From Rosellinia necatrix (Eukaryota; Ascomycota; Sordariomycetes; Xylariales; Xylariaceae): a DNA stretch of 64,000 bases. The DNA is taken from the NCBI GenBank assembly GCA_021209875.1, contig JAGYVD010000002.1, positions 744,001 through 808,000 on the forward strand, written 5' to 3'. Shown here piece by piece: positions 14,218-26,707 of this stretch; position 1 is the stretch's first letter; every line of letters starts with the position of its first letter. Position numbers and translations under genes: made by a program. The notes beneath the pieces are model-generated. The model was not told where the DNA came from. It was given only the letters and a program-made list of their open reading frames with translations, and ran no database searches.

Positions 14218-15987
14218 ATGTCTCTATACCATGAGGCCGCTGACATCCTGTCGGCGCCATCGTCGTCCGGCGGCAACTTAAAGACGCGCATCTTCGGGAG
14301 CAAGAATAAACAGCTCAAGTCGCCCCCCCAACAAATCTATGCCCTTGCTCTAGAAACTTGCAAATGGAGCTCCGTGCTGAAGGAGGTCATAGACGCCTCG
14401 GAACTCCTCCGCCATGAGCGCAAGGTACGCATATATTCCCTAACAGCCTGGTCACGGTGGCTTATCTCCGCATAGCTCACTCCGCTGGTCGCCCTCCTGC
14501 TTGTCCATGATTTCCTACTGGCGCGGAAGGGCATCGCGCTTCCTGCCTCACACGGTCTCAGAGCGGCCATCGAGCGCCACAAAGCCCGTCTGACGGCAGA
14601 GCTGACTAGGGCCCGTCTACGGAGAAGAGCAGGGTCCATCGACGCGCTGCGTGAGCTAGTTGAAGTCGAATCCCTGGGGGAGGCCGGGTTGTATCCCCGT
14701 TGGGTTCGGGTGAACACGTTCAAGACTACGCTTCAGGATCAGCTGGATACCACCTTCAAGGATTTCACCCAGGTAGCGAGCGTAAAGGAGGTCATTGCCG
14801 GTCCAGCGAGAGGAAAATTGCTTCACGTGGATGAACATGTGCCGAACCTGCTGGCTCTCTCACCCGCGTTTGAGATTACCAAGACACACGCCTACACCTC
14901 TGGCGCTATTATCATACAGGACAAGGCCTCTTGCTTCCCGGCCTACCTGTTGAACCCGCAGCCCGAAGATGGCGACGTTATCGACTCATGTTCAGCCCCG
15001 GGGAACAAGACAACCCACGTTGCGGCCATTGTGAAGTCACACGTTGTCGAGGGTGGGGAGTGCCAGCAAAAAGTGTACGCGTTCGAGAAAGACCCGCATC
15101 GTGGACGTACGCTGGATAAGATGGTGAATCTAGCGGGAGCCCACGAGATCACGCGGATGAGTCTCGGCCGGGATTTTCTCAAGGTCGACCCAAACGCACC
15201 CCTATACAAAAACGTGGGCGCTTTGCTGTTGGACCCAAGCTGCTCCGGCAGTGGGATCGTCGGCAGAGATGCCATGCCGACCATCCACGTCCCGGAACGA
15301 CTTGGGGGCGCGGCCAAACAGCAGCCGGCGCCCGACAAGAACCGCAAGCGGAAACGGGCCGACGACACGGCAAGCGACGCCCGGCAGCAGATCATGGTCG
15401 ACGACGACGGCCAGGAGCTCGTGGTCTCCTCCGAAAAGGAGATGAGGGCGCGGCTGGAGGCCCTGTCGTCGTTCCAGCTGACGCTGCTCCTGCACGCCTT
15501 CGCGTTCCCCGCGGCGCGGAGGGTCACGTACTCGACCTGCTCCGTCCACGCCGAGGAGAACGAGCAGGTCGTCCTGAAGGCGCTCCGCTCGGAGGCCGCC
15601 GTGGCGAGGGGTTGGCGGATCATGGGCCGGGGCCAGCAGGTGCAGGGGATGCGCGAGTGGCCGGTCCGCGGATCCCTCGAGGCAAGCGATGGGGACGAGG
15701 AGGTCGCCGCGGCGTGCATCCGCTCCTACAAGGACGACGGGCGCGGCGTCATGGGATTCTTCGTCGCCGGCTTCGTGAGGGACCCCCAGGCCGGGGCGGA
15801 AGAGGCGGCAGACGCCGTTCGAAATAATCCCCGTGAGGAGTCGGAGACAGGGCAGCCGAAGGACCGGGATTTGCCTCACGATAATGGCACGTCAAAGGAA
15901 CCCCCAAGTGAAATTGATAGTGACTCTAGCGACACCGGCGACTCCGACAATTCTAGCGATGATGGATGGGGCGGCTTTGCCGATTAA
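14218..15987 (+). CDS. rcm1: NSUN5/Rcm1-type rRNA cytosine-C5 methyltransferase
   Basis: SAM-dependent RNA m5C methyltransferase of the NOL1/NOP2/Sun family. By similarity to yeast Rcm1 and human NSUN5 it methylates one cytosine of the large-subunit rRNA in the nucleolus. Exon 1 is 14218-14424, intron 14425-14475 (51 nt, branch-like CTAAC, ends TAG), exon 2 14476-15987; 572 aa. The N-terminus MSLYHEAADIL is typical of the family. Motifs: SAM-binding DSCSAPGNKT (about 239-248), LLDPSCSGSG with the first catalytic Cys (about 320-329) and VTYSTCSVHAEENEQ with the second (about 423). Between these lies a charged, disordered insert (about 345-390). The tail after about 500 is acidic and Ser/Asp-rich. 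It converges with the DUF1996 gene. The assignment to NSUN5 rather than Nop2 or Trm4 rests on the N-terminus and overall order of motifs. Confidence 0.9.
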
Positions 15988-16839
15988 GACCGATCAAAGC
16001 GGAAACTACAAAGACGCCAGAGGTAGCTTGATAGTCAGCCGCATCTCCCTTTGGATCAAAGGGGAAAAAAACTAACCAACCACGCTTGTATTGTCCCGAT
16101 TGCTCTGTAAACGTCTCCCTAGGGACAACAACGGAACTAGCATCGAGTCGATTTAGACGATTGATGAGATGACGTGGGTTAGATGTTAGCAGAAGAAGCG
16201 TTATAGCCGCGCGAGCAAACAATATATACCCAGTTCGCTATATAGACATTAGGCCACGGCCAATATAGAACTTGAAATAATATTCTACCATGAAACTACC
16301 ATTTACCCGTTGAAGCATATGTGTTCGAGGTTCCTAGAACTTATTGGACACATACTAGCCTGTACGTGGATATACCGCAAGCATTAGGGGTAGCACGCGA
16401 AGATTTGGACGGGTCAGAAGAATGAGCTGCTGAGTGTCTCGTATTCGAGGCCCAGAGGACCAGATACTAAAAATATACAATATGAATCGAAGACATAAAC
16501 CTGCCTCCCAACCCAGAGACGCAGAGTGGGCGAAACCCCAACATATCCTGTGTACAATACAAGACCACCACCGCCGCTGGAAATCAAGCGCTCAAAACCA
16601 TCTGCTCCGGTCTCGCTTGCTGCTTCACTGCGGCTGCTACAGCCTGCCTGCCCTGGTATATCGTTGCGCCGTCGTGTCCCTTTGGCCTTGAAAAAATATC
16701 CCTTTTATAGACCTTTCTTATAAAAATCGCCATGTTTCCAAATCCCCTGAAAAGTGGTGTACACGAAGATTAACAAAACAAAATAAATGGATTCCCCATG
16801 TGAGCTAAGTTATCGCAACACGGCTGGAATGGAGACCCC
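15988..16839. other. Intergenic space between convergent genes
   Basis: It holds the 3' ends of the methyltransferase and DUF1996 genes. No reading frame or repeat worth naming was seen. Confidence 0.4.
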
Positions 16840-18393
16840 TTAGCGGCGGGCGGCGAAGCTACCGCCGAGGTGCCGGGCGGCGTGGCCGTGGGAGTGCTTC
16901 GGGGCGCGGCGGTGCACGGATTTGGTGGGCTCGGGGGCCACGACGGTCGTGGTCACGGTCACGGTCACGATGTCCCAGACGGTGCTGATGCTCGGATAGG
17001 CACCGGCGCCGCCGTTCGCAGGCAGGCCGGGGGCTTCGGTGGGGGCCGGGGCGTCGACGGCGGGCTGCGAGACGGTGGGCTCCTCAACCGATGCACCGCC
17101 AGTGGCGCTGGTCGTAGGCTTAGCCTCGACCGTAGGGGAGGCGGCGCTGGTCTCCTCTGCGGCGGCAGCGCTGCTGCTGCTGCTGCTTGGTGCCGCGGAC
17201 GTGGCTACGGACGTGGCGGCTGAGCCCTTCTTGGTGGTGGACGAGGGCTGGGAGACGACAGGGGGGTCAACAGATCCACCGTCCACGCCACCCTTTCCGA
17301 AACCAGTGACGAGCTTGCCCACCACGGGGAGGTCAGAGACAATCTCACCGGTCTCGAGAATGCTGCCGTAGGCCGGCTCGATCTTGCAGTTGTTGTCCTC
17401 GTTCAAGCCGCCGGGGATCTGGGGGCACTTGTCCATGCCGATGTCACCGGCGTTGCATGTGTTGATAATGGTCTGTAGGGTGTTCTGGTCCCAGCCGGAG
17501 ATGAAGTCGGCGTGCGAGCTATAGCCGGTCGCGTCGCCGGAGGAGAGAACGAATGGCTGGGTCTTTCCATCGGGAGTCCAGTAGTCATCGAAAAGGGGAG
17601 TGTTCCAGTACACTTCAATGAAGATATGAGGGACGTGGACCCAGCCATCGGGGCAGTTCTGCTTGGCACCGGCGTTGGAGGGGAACTTCATGTTGGTCGT
17701 GTGGTCGTTCAGGCCAGCCTCGGGGTTGTAGCACGAGGGGAAGTGGATATCCTGGCGCAGGGGCGAAGCATAACCGTCGCAGGGGTACAGGGGAAAACCA
17801 GCACCGGAGCCCTGGTTGTTGGGGTCGACCATACCGGCACTGCTACCGTCTGAGTTGGTAGGGTATGAGGGCGGATTGTAGCTCGAGCGCGGGCAAGTCC
17901 ACTGCACAGGGTTGATGGGGATTCCGTTGTCGGGATCGAGATTGAGGGCACCACCAGACTTGGGGGCCGACCTCGTCTTCGCGTCTCCGCTCAACATCTT
18001 CAGACCGATAGGGAAGGGCTTGATCTGGTCATCGGTGGGCTCGAAGAAGTAGTAGACGTTCATGTAGAACAGAGGGACCTTCTGGAAGGTACCGTTCTTG
18101 GGATCCTGGAAGAAGAGAGAAGGAACCCAGTAGTTACTCTTGTCGTTCTTAATCTTGGCGGTCGTGCACGTAGAATCCATCAACTGATCTCCCTCAACAG
18201 TGGGACCAAAGCTGCTTCCACCCATGATGCTGTGGTAATGCGTAGAGATGGTGCCGGGGTTGACAACGGGGTCCATGGGACCCTCGGTCAAGAAACCATC
18301 GCCGTTGAATCGAAGGACTGCAAAGGTACGCTCGTCCTTGGCCGAGGCCAGGGTGGCCAATGAGGCCAAAGCTGTGGCGGTTGTAAATCTCAT
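16840..18393 (-). CDS. Secreted DUF1996-domain protein
   Basis: Single-exon gene of 517 aa whose biochemical role is unknown. A signal peptide (MRFTTATALASLATLASA) is followed by one DUF1996 domain (about residues 25-330) with its hallmark segments: LRFNGDGFLTEGPMDPVVNPG, STHYHSIMGGSSF, DSTCTTAKIKNDKSNYWVPSL and a histidine/aspartate-rich core that includes CPDGWVHVPHIF. Several paired cysteines suggest disulfides in the secreted form. The rest is Ser/Thr/Ala/Pro-rich, probably O-glycosylated or wall-associated, and ends with a His/Arg-rich tail (KHSHGHAARH). No GPI signal is evident at the C-terminus. The upstream region has long pyrimidine tracts on the coding strand (18550-18950), common in strong filamentous-fungal promoters. 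Start and stop are clear. Confidence 0.9.
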   Translation of the reverse strand: MRFTTATALASLATLASAKDERTFAVLRFNGDGFLTEGPMDPVVNPGTISTHYHSIMGGSSFGPTVEGDQLMDSTCTTAKIKNDKSNYWVPSLFFQDPKNGTFQKVPLFYMNVYYFFEPTDDQIKPFPIGLKMLSGDAKTRSAPKSGGALNLDPDNGIPINPVQWTCPRSSYNPPSYPTNSDGSSAGMVDPNNQGSGAGFPLYPCDGYASPLRQDIHFPSCYNPEAGLNDHTTNMKFPSNAGAKQNCPDGWVHVPHIFIEVYWNTPLFDDYWTPDGKTQPFVLSSGDATGYSSHADFISGWDQNTLQTIINTCNAGDIGMDKCPQIPGGLNEDNNCKIEPAYGSILETGEIVSDLPVVGKLVTGFGKGGVDGGSVDPPVVSQPSSTTKKGSAATSVATSAAPSSSSSSAAAAEETSAASPTVEAKPTTSATGGASVEEPTVSQPAVDAPAPTEAPGLPANGGAGAYPSISTVWDIVTVTVTTTVVAPEPTKSVHRRAPKHSHGHAARHLGGSFAARR

Positions 18394-21300
18394 TTTGATT
18401 GTAGGTGGTGTTAAAGGAGGGTGTCAAATGCTGGGCCGAAGGGTAGGCAGAGGCTTAAACAATTGTCCTCAAAGAATGTAACTGTTGTTTTTCTCGTGGA
18501 GGCTGGTACCGGAGCAGCGTTGGCAAACGAGAAGATATCTTGACGACCGGGTCAGAATGTGTAAACAGGGAGGATACAGATTCCGAGTCGAGGGTTGGTC
18601 AGGAAGAGTGGCTTGCCACGGTAAAGAATGGACCAAACGACAAAGAGCGTCTGTGGGTTAATGAATGAAGGACTGAGCCGGCAGAGCACGGGGGAAGGGT
18701 GAACAGAAAAAGGACTGTAAAAGGCAACAAGCCTGGCACAACAACACAATCGTCACAGGACGTGGTATGAGATAGAATGGGGGGAGAAAAAAAAGAGAGG
18801 ACCGGGTCAGGGTCGGGAAGGTTGGATAATATAGACAACGGTTTGTACGGTATGGGCAGAACCATGGATAGGGCGTATGGGTAACGGCGAGGATCGAGAA
18901 GTGAACGTGACCGGGGGGTTGTAGCCGGGCTTACAGCCCACTTGGCAGCTCGCAAGCGCTCTCCTTAGAGCCGATACCATGTTAGCTTACCACCCACCAC
19001 GCCCTTGTTCCCATGCTGCCCAAGCCAAGCCGATGCAGGGGTGGACCGGCGCGTTGTTCATGATGTGGCAGCGGCACAAGGGCGAGCGAAGCCCGTTTGT
19101 CTCTTTCATTGGACCAGCCGCCTTGGGGCGTTATTATTGTACTATGTATGTATTGTCTTACGCTTTCATGAGAAGAGGGAGGGGAGAGGGGAGAGGGGAG
19201 AGGGGGAAAGAAAGGCTGGAGAGGAAAGGAGAGGGGTTACCTATAGGCTATTCATTACCTAGGTATGCTATATGCAGTAGTCTAGTTACTGTACCGTAGT
19301 GTAGTGTACTGCAGTACCGAGTAGTCCATTCAAAGACATGTAACACATGGCTGGTTGTCTTGGTATGGCCGTCGACCAAGCACTTACTTGGTAGGCATAG
19401 ATAGGTAGGTAAGTATAAGGATTTTAGACGGGGATGTACGCATTCACTTCAATTATTACTGCACACATATGTATCATGTCAGCACAGACAGAAAGCACTT
19501 ACCTGGGTACTACGTAACTGCCTAGGTTAATAGGTAGTGTACATAAGTTACCCAAACTAGGTAATGTGAAATGGAGTACCTATTTCTTGAGCACTTGACT
19601 TGACTAATGTAAGGTAGCAGGTACCTGCCTACTTATGTATGTAGTGTATGTCGGCACACTTCGGGTTGGGCAGTACCATGTCGGCCAGAGATGTGCATAA
19701 TCGCAACGGTAGGTGGTCCGTATTATTGAAAACGCGGTGTAGCGTAGGCAACTAACTACCTGCTAAGTACGTACATGACATGCCCAGTAGTAACAAAGAC
19801 CGGGTTTCCGAATAACAGGAACTGGCAGCATTGGACCCGGTATATAGGGCTACACTAGACAGACACCATGTTACCACAATTTTCCAAAGCACTGGCGGAC
19901 GACGCTGGTATATAGTAAGTGGTATCTTTCCCATAGCATTGGTAATGTTGGTGAATATGATTGCATACCATACCATGTACACCATGGTCAACAGGTACCT
20001 ACCTCTTGTAAGTAAAGAAAAATGGTGGAGACGTGGCGTAATCTGAGACGACAGGCTTGAGAGGTTCCTTTTTCGTGCATCGTGTGAAACAAAACGAGGG
20101 CCAAGTAGCCAATCACTCATCACTATCGTCGACCTTCAGCAGGTAAAAATCAATTGGCGCCGAAAAGCTGTAAGGTACCGTACTACCATAGTGGGGTTAT
20201 CGACGCAAGGTACGCACTCATATCCCTTTTCCCCCCTTGAGGTGATCACTGACCCTTTTTTTTTTTCAACAATCAACTCCAATTTTAATTCATCTGACTT
20301 TGACAAGGTATGCTCGTTGTGGTGTGCATGTGATAAAACAGCGCCACAGACAGATGAGCTTCACGACACAAGCCACTTATCTCCTATGAGGGACATACGA
20401 TAATCAAGCACAAGTACGACAGTCCGCATACACGTGAACGGGTCCACTTGCCACCACGTTCAGGTCGGACACTGCCTTTAGGTACCTACCTAAGGTATGC
20501 ACATACATAAGCCTCTGCTTTTAGGGGCGTCAGAGCTCCTCCAACCACGTCGGCTGCTTAATTAGGAAGGGGAAGCACGATAACTTACCTAGGTAACGTA
20601 GGTGCTGTAACTCCTGTCCGACAGGCTGTCAGCCGTAGTCTGTTCTTTACACATGGACATAATCCCCGCCGCCCCCTTTCCATGTGCAACACTGCATCCC
20701 ACTGTGCTATACGTGGTGCGGGAGCGTTACCTCTATGGCATCTATCCATCCGCCCTTCCCCTCTCACCCCAATTCTCGGCAAGCGAATTCTATCTTGGAA
20801 TCATGGAAACCCAGACCGGTATTTACCGGATGGTCCGTGGTCAAACCAACCCCCACCCCCAACTTCGATTCTTGTTTGTTTTTTATTTTTTTTTTTTTTT
20901 TTTATACATATAGTTATATATTTTTTTAGTTCTTTTTTTTGTCTTATGTTTCTTGCCTCTGTCGATCCCTTGTGGGAAAAGATGGGGCGGCCGGGCCAGA
21001 TCAAGTGTTTCCCTGGAATCCGAACAACTAACGCTAGCATGACATCGTGTTTCGTGTACTAACCTTAAAGGGGACAGTAGCGTACCGGGGCCGTAGTGGT
21101 GGCGGGAAGGCAGGCGGCGCGGGCAAGCTGGTGCAGAGCAAGGCCGGCTCATATCCGACGAATCCCTGCGTAGCTCTTGTAAAAAAACACGAACATCTTC
21201 CAAAAAGCTGGGAAGATAGCGTCTCTAGATGGACATGATTGACTAGCTAGCCCTGGAAATATTCCGAAACACGCTAACTTCTCTGTGCTAAATCCAGTAT

Positions 21301-24300
21301 ATCTAGGGAGTTGCCTATGGTGGGGTTTAATAAATGGGTCTGCTGCCATTGGTGCATGCTTGACTATTGCACAGCCATTAGTAATCGGCTGCCCAGGTGT
21401 AGTGAACTCAAAGCACCCACATCCATTATAGTGTAATTTACAGGTACCTTGCCTGCCTACCTACAAGCATATGGCAGATACAGCACTAGTGGCAGGCGCT
21501 GGACGAACTGTCAAATCCGATCTCGAAACAATGAATCCAACCCAATCCAACCTAATCTCCCTTCCAACTTACCGACCATCTGAACGCCCTTTACACCCCA
21601 GTTTAAACAGGGGCGAATGACAGCGAAGAACCCTGAAAAACCAACGCCGGATCGTTCGCAACACTCTATATACACTACAGTCCCAACAGTATATACCAGT
21701 CCCTCGGCTCTGGCGAGGGGTGCCGCATAAAGTAGTTCATTTAAACCCATGCGGCTCTTCTCGGTCCTTCATCTCATCCACCAGTGTAAGTAATTATGCA
21801 TTTCATTTATCAATCTATGTAAGTACTTGCATTTGCCTGTGGTTCCTTGGAGTGGAAAGCGGATGTGTATGCCAGGGACCCGGTAGCCTACTGCCGTGTA
21901 TAGCAGGTAGTAGCCATGTGGTGGTGTCGTGCTGTCCTTCATCTATTCCTTCATTTATTCTGTTATCTGCTCTGCTGCCACACACAAGCTAAACCGGCGA
22001 GGAGGTAAGTCCGGTAGGTTGTGTTGTCCATGATATGGCGACTCGCCGTAGGGTCTTCACTCGACCAGCCACTTTAGAACGCCACTTTAGAACGCCTTAT
22101 CGAAGGAGGTCTCACAGCAACTAACTACAGCCCGAGAATATACTATGTATCACCCGGGGCGCAGTTCGGCTATGCTCCATAACCTTTAAGGGATCGAGGA
22201 GAGGATAGGAGGAGGAGGGGCGAGGGGCGAGGGGGCCGGGGGTGAGACGAACCAGTTCCCCTCATCCTTCGGTTTCTCTCTTCTGGTCCTTTCGTTAACA
22301 CCACGTAGTGTACATCTGATTGATTGACACTAGCAGCTGCGCTCAAGGTCCCGAGATGCGGGAATTACTATGGTACTGGAATCCATTCGAATCCAACGAC
22401 GATTTTTCAAAACCTAGCTTCGTCTAGGCACATGTCTATCTTTGGCGCGCGCAACTGCTGGCGAAGCCGAGAAGCCATGTTTGCCAACCAATAAATCCGG
22501 GTTTTCAGCCCAGGCTCGGCGCACGACGGCCGCCGTGGCTAATAAGCTACATAACGAAGAACTTACATACATGCTTCTTAGCTAGCTGATCTGCAGCCAC
22601 TAGGTACGAGGTATGTAGGCCCTGTTACGGGCTAACTGGGGATCCGTTGCGAGGCGACCTTGCCAGAGTCCAATGTCTCATCCAGGTCGTCAACCGTCAC
22701 GTTTCCATGTTGTTCTAGCCGCGCTGCTACGTTTCGCCTTTCTTTTCTCCTCGTCTTGCTCTGCTGCTAACACGGAAATTATCATCCGATATAATATACA
22801 TGTGTATCTCCCTATCTACGCCACGACGTCATCCATGGTGCTCAGCCCCTTGGGCAGTCCTACATGAGAAAAAGGCCCAATCAGCAGCTCCTGCACACCC
22901 AGCTTAATCTTTCCATTTTCACCCTCGTTCGGAGGCATCATCGCAGTACCACCCCGTTGCGATTGGTTTTCTCCTGCGCGCACGGCCCATGTCTGCTACC
23001 ACGCGCCGGTTCTAGGCTCTCCGGGAAATCCCACATCAACAGTTCCTAGGAATACCTCGTTCGGATCTGTATAATCAACGCTACCCAGCAACCCCTCGAT
23101 CATACTCCATGCAGTACGCGCGAATCAACTCGTCACATTGCCAATCAACACAGAATACCTATCATCCCGTCCTCAATGTCATGGCCACCTGGCCGCTCCC
23201 AGCCGGCTACCGAAATTGCATCCCGACAAAAACCTGATGAGCCAATTTCATTCGCTAGACATGTGTAAGAGGTCATTTTGACGTTTACTACCCGCTCTAG
23301 TGCCGTTTCGTAGTATTAATTAGACAGAACCGTCTCGGGTGGTTCCAGTGGTTAGCTTGTTAATAGGTAATTAAGAAGCACATACGCAGTACGAACGAAG
23401 ACAGGTAGAAAACAAAATCCACTACTTGTGGTCAATTGGCACGACCAATTCCGAAACCGTTGTGGAAGAGATCTTCATCGTATCACACCCTAAGCCAAGC
23501 CAAGCTGAGCCATTGTCGTGTTAGCACGACTTTGCCACGTGATTTATCTATATGCAATGCCTGCCAAAAAGCCTCATAGGAGTCACTAGCATAGAAGCCA
23601 GAAAAAGTATGTCGTTAGAGGCCAACTCACCAAGGGTTAGCATTATTCGTTTATGGATTGCACGAAGGACGCTCTTCGTTGGTGTGACTGGGCTGGGCGC
23701 CGCGTGATAGGTGTGTGCTGGCTCCAATGGGGTAGTATTAGTCTCTTCGCTAGCCGGCCCTTAATAACAAAGAATGAAGCGACGGTAAGTTACATATTTC
23801 AACCTAACCTCTAGGAGACACAGCGGGTTGCTATCTGCAGCGACAGGCAAGCATAGGTAGCTCATGTTAGGTTTGCTTGAGATAACTACGTGGTCACTAT
23901 GGCGTGAGCAAGGCAACTCAACTCCTACACTGCCCCTCGGTAAACTCAAGACTCTACTACGATTCCGTGAGAGAAGCATATGATGAATCGTGTATATGCT
24001 TCAACTAAGGCGACGAGATCCAGGAGTAAAGAACCTATTCTACCTCGTATGTTAACATCAATGCCATTAGCGAAATGTGCGTTATCTAATATAAGTACCG
24101 CAGCCCTTGCGTGTCGATAGACAACGAGAATATGATGAAAGTAGTCGATAGTTCCTGGTCATTAAAGATATGTAGTTATTTAAGAGTCTCATACATGCAC
24201 GCCGATTTACACTCTCATTTTGTGTCACTCTCACTGAACCAGCCGTAAACCACGACAAGCGTGATTTCTATATTGAATCTACCATCTTCATGGGCTGTTC

Positions 24301-24661
24301 CCTGTCCATCACCTAGACACCCCGATCGTGAGCGACAGACCTCTCAAACGACCTACCATCGCCTTTCATATCCATCACGATCATCATGTAGGTCGGTCAA
24401 GAGGGGTTAGTTCGTACGAGATGCGAAAGTTTTAGGGAAAAGCAACACACATAACTGTGATATGAGAAAAGTAGAGTGGCCCATCCAAATCTCGTCAAGT
24501 AAAATTATGTATAAAATTAATGAAATAAAACCCCTTTTTTTTAAAAAAAAAAAAAAAACCCCATACAGGCATCACCGTTCAGTCAGGTCCCCAAGGCCGT
24601 CCCAAAAGCAACCACCCCTTCCCCCTCCCTCGCGGTTCACCCTAAATGCTAGAATCCCCGT
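18394..24661. other. Gene-poor region of 6.3 kb
   Basis: No gene with recognisable codons, introns or domains was found on either strand. The DNA carries purine/pyrimidine tracts (18550-18950; GGGGAGA repeats 19180-19230; T-rich 20880-20940), TACCTA motifs (19240-19280, 19500-19640) and a T/A run near 24535-24560. GC content is ordinary and there is no RIP-like bias. Confidence 0.4.
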
Positions 24662-25833
24662 CTACAGGTCGAGCAGCAAATCGACCAGGCCATCGGGCTC
24701 GTCGAAGAAGTCCATGACGACGACGCCGAGCCGGCGGCCGCGCATCTCGGGGCCGGCGAGGAGGTCCCTGAGGCGGGCGTTGACGCCGCGGACGGCGCCG
24801 CGGGCGTCGCGGGCGCCGAGGGCCATGACGTCCGGGTAGACGGGGGGCTCGGCCTCGACGTGGGTGCCGGAGGTGAAGGTGATGAACAGGCTGTCGAAGT
24901 CGCCCGCGGCCGCCTTGCGCAGGTGGTCCGCGGCGGCGGCGAACTTGGCCTCGACGTTGGCCGCGACGGTCGCGTGCTCGGGCCCCCCCGGGTGGTAGTA
25001 GTCCTCGACGAAGGCGCGCGCCCCCGTCGTCTCGTTGTACACGAGCTCGAAGCCCGCGGGGGCGTTGTCCGGCCATTTCGTGGGCGATAGGTGTAAGCCC
25101 GGCAATAACAACGACGACGACGACGACGATGCGCCGCCGTTATTATCGTCGTCGTTGTCGTCGTAGTCGTGGTCGTGTTCGTCCAGGTCGAAACGGCGCA
25201 GCACCACGACCTTCCCGCGCGCCTCGCCGAGCGTGCCGAGCGCACCCCTCGCGCCGACCACGTACCGGGCGGCCGCGGGCCCCGTCAGCGCGCGGCGCAG
25301 GGCGGTCCGGACGACGGCGGCGTCGTCGGCGTCGGCGCGGGTGCCGCGCTCGTGCTGCAGGCTGGCCAGCACCGTCTCGGTCGGGTGGGCGTCGAGCCAG
25401 GCGTAGAGCCCCAGCAGGACGTCCTCGAGCGTCGCGCGCGCCGACAGCAGCGCCGGGCCGTGCCACAGCGCCAGCCGCGCGCCCGTCGGGTCCGCCGCGA
25501 ACCGCAGGTCGAGGAACCGGACCCCGGCCTCCAGCGCCGCCGCCAGGCTGCGCGTCTGGCACCGGTACGCCCGCGCCGGCCCCCGCCCCGTCGCCCCGCC
25601 GCACCGCGTCGCCCCCGACAGCCCGTCCTGCGTCGCCTGGCTGTAGTTCCACGTCGCCGAGTCGTGCGTCCCCGGGATCGTCAGCCGCGCCAGCGGGATC
25701 GCGTCCGGCAGCGCCGCCATCCAGCGCGCGTGCCGCCCCTGCCCGTGGTGCGGGAGCGCCGGCCGCGAGGGGAGGAATGAGGGGGAGTCGACGCTCTCGT
25801 CATTATTATCGTTGTTGCCATTGTTGTTGTTGT

Positions 25834-25867
<34 letters not shown>

Positions 25868-26047
25868 ATTGTTATTGTTATTATTATTGTGATCGTTGGT
25901 GAACTCGCCGAACACTTCGCGCCCGTCGTGCAGCACCTTTTCCAAAGCCAGCTGCCCTAATATGCTCCCGCCGCCGCTGCCAGCTGCAGCCACGACAAAC
26001 GCGAGGTGCGCCAGCAGGGCCGTGAATACCCTGGTGGCGTAACCCAT
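24662..26047 (-). CDS. Secreted PI-PLC X-domain (PLC-like TIM barrel) protein
   Basis: Single-exon gene; with the Met at 26047 the product is 461 aa and begins with a signal peptide (MGYATRVFTALLAHLAFVVAA), which is why this start is preferred over the longer open frame. After a low-complexity poly-Asn tract (about 53-80) comes an X-domain barrel like bacterial-type phosphatidylinositol-specific phospholipases C. The first catalytic His is in TIPGTHDSATW, followed by LEAGVRFLDLRFA and the second His in LALWHGPALL. Later segments VLASLQHERG, KVVVLRRFD and VVVMDFFDEPDG match the family's later strands. The coding DNA is strikingly GC-rich with long antisense open frames. A second Asp/Asn/Ser-rich insert occurs near 325-345. 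The substrate is uncertain; many fungal members have no proven lipase activity. Confidence 0.82.
25800..25890. repeat. (TTG/TTA)n trinucleotide tract encoding poly-Asn
   Basis: Repeated TTG, TTA and close variants on the plus strand, translated as runs of Asn in the PLC-like protein on the minus strand. Confidence 0.9.
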
Positions 26048-26707
26048 GTTTGTTATTATTGTTGTTGGGAATGGTAATTGTTTGGTTAAGGTAAGAAACT
26101 TCGATTTCAGCCCGAAGAGGCCCACAGTATGTATAGCTATGGTCGTGGCGCGAGGGGTTGGCACGGCTATGTACTTCACCTTGTATCCCGCATATGGCAA
26201 AGCCTCTTCTTAACTTCTCAACAATTGCGTTTTATTCACACTGTCATCCTTTCCTACCGGGTATTGTGGTTGGATGGCAAATCGCTCTACGTTGGCAATT
26301 ACTAGGAAAACCATCCACCCATGAGCTGTCACCCTGGGACGCAACGACAATAACGATAAGAACCTCTATGCTTGGTGTATGTTATAGACATTTGCCTGGC
26401 TAACGAACCCTCATTCCATGCGCACCCCGCTTGACCGTAACATGTTTGTCTTTCCATTAGCCGACATTTTCCTGATTGCTTCTCTTTTAGAACGCCAAGT
26501 CAACTTCGGATCGCAGAAATATACTGACCCGATCTATATTCCATCCACTGCGAGACAGGGACCCCCGCGTTCTTCGCCGATGCTGTATTTCGCCATTTTA
26601 CCCTACGATGCGCAGAGACTAATCGTGATTTCTAGATGCTCTGCCGTGACCATCTTAGTTGGTGTTAGTGAGGTGATGGCGAGGAGCTGGCGTATAAGCT
26701 TGGCCGT
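26048..26707. other. Intergenic spacer of 660 bp
   Basis: It lies between the tandem minus-strand gtr2 (upstream) and PLC-like genes, and holds the PLC promoter and the gtr2 3' UTR. No further gene was seen. Confidence 0.4.

Noticed and set aside
14943..15879. Long minus-strand frames across the methyltransferase
   Set aside because: Antisense shadows of a clear NSUN5-type gene with all motifs on the plus strand.
24642..25902. Long alternative frames on both strands over the PLC-like gene
   Set aside because: They are Arg/Pro/Ala-rich shadows caused by the GC-rich third positions of the real gene; they lack domains and starts.
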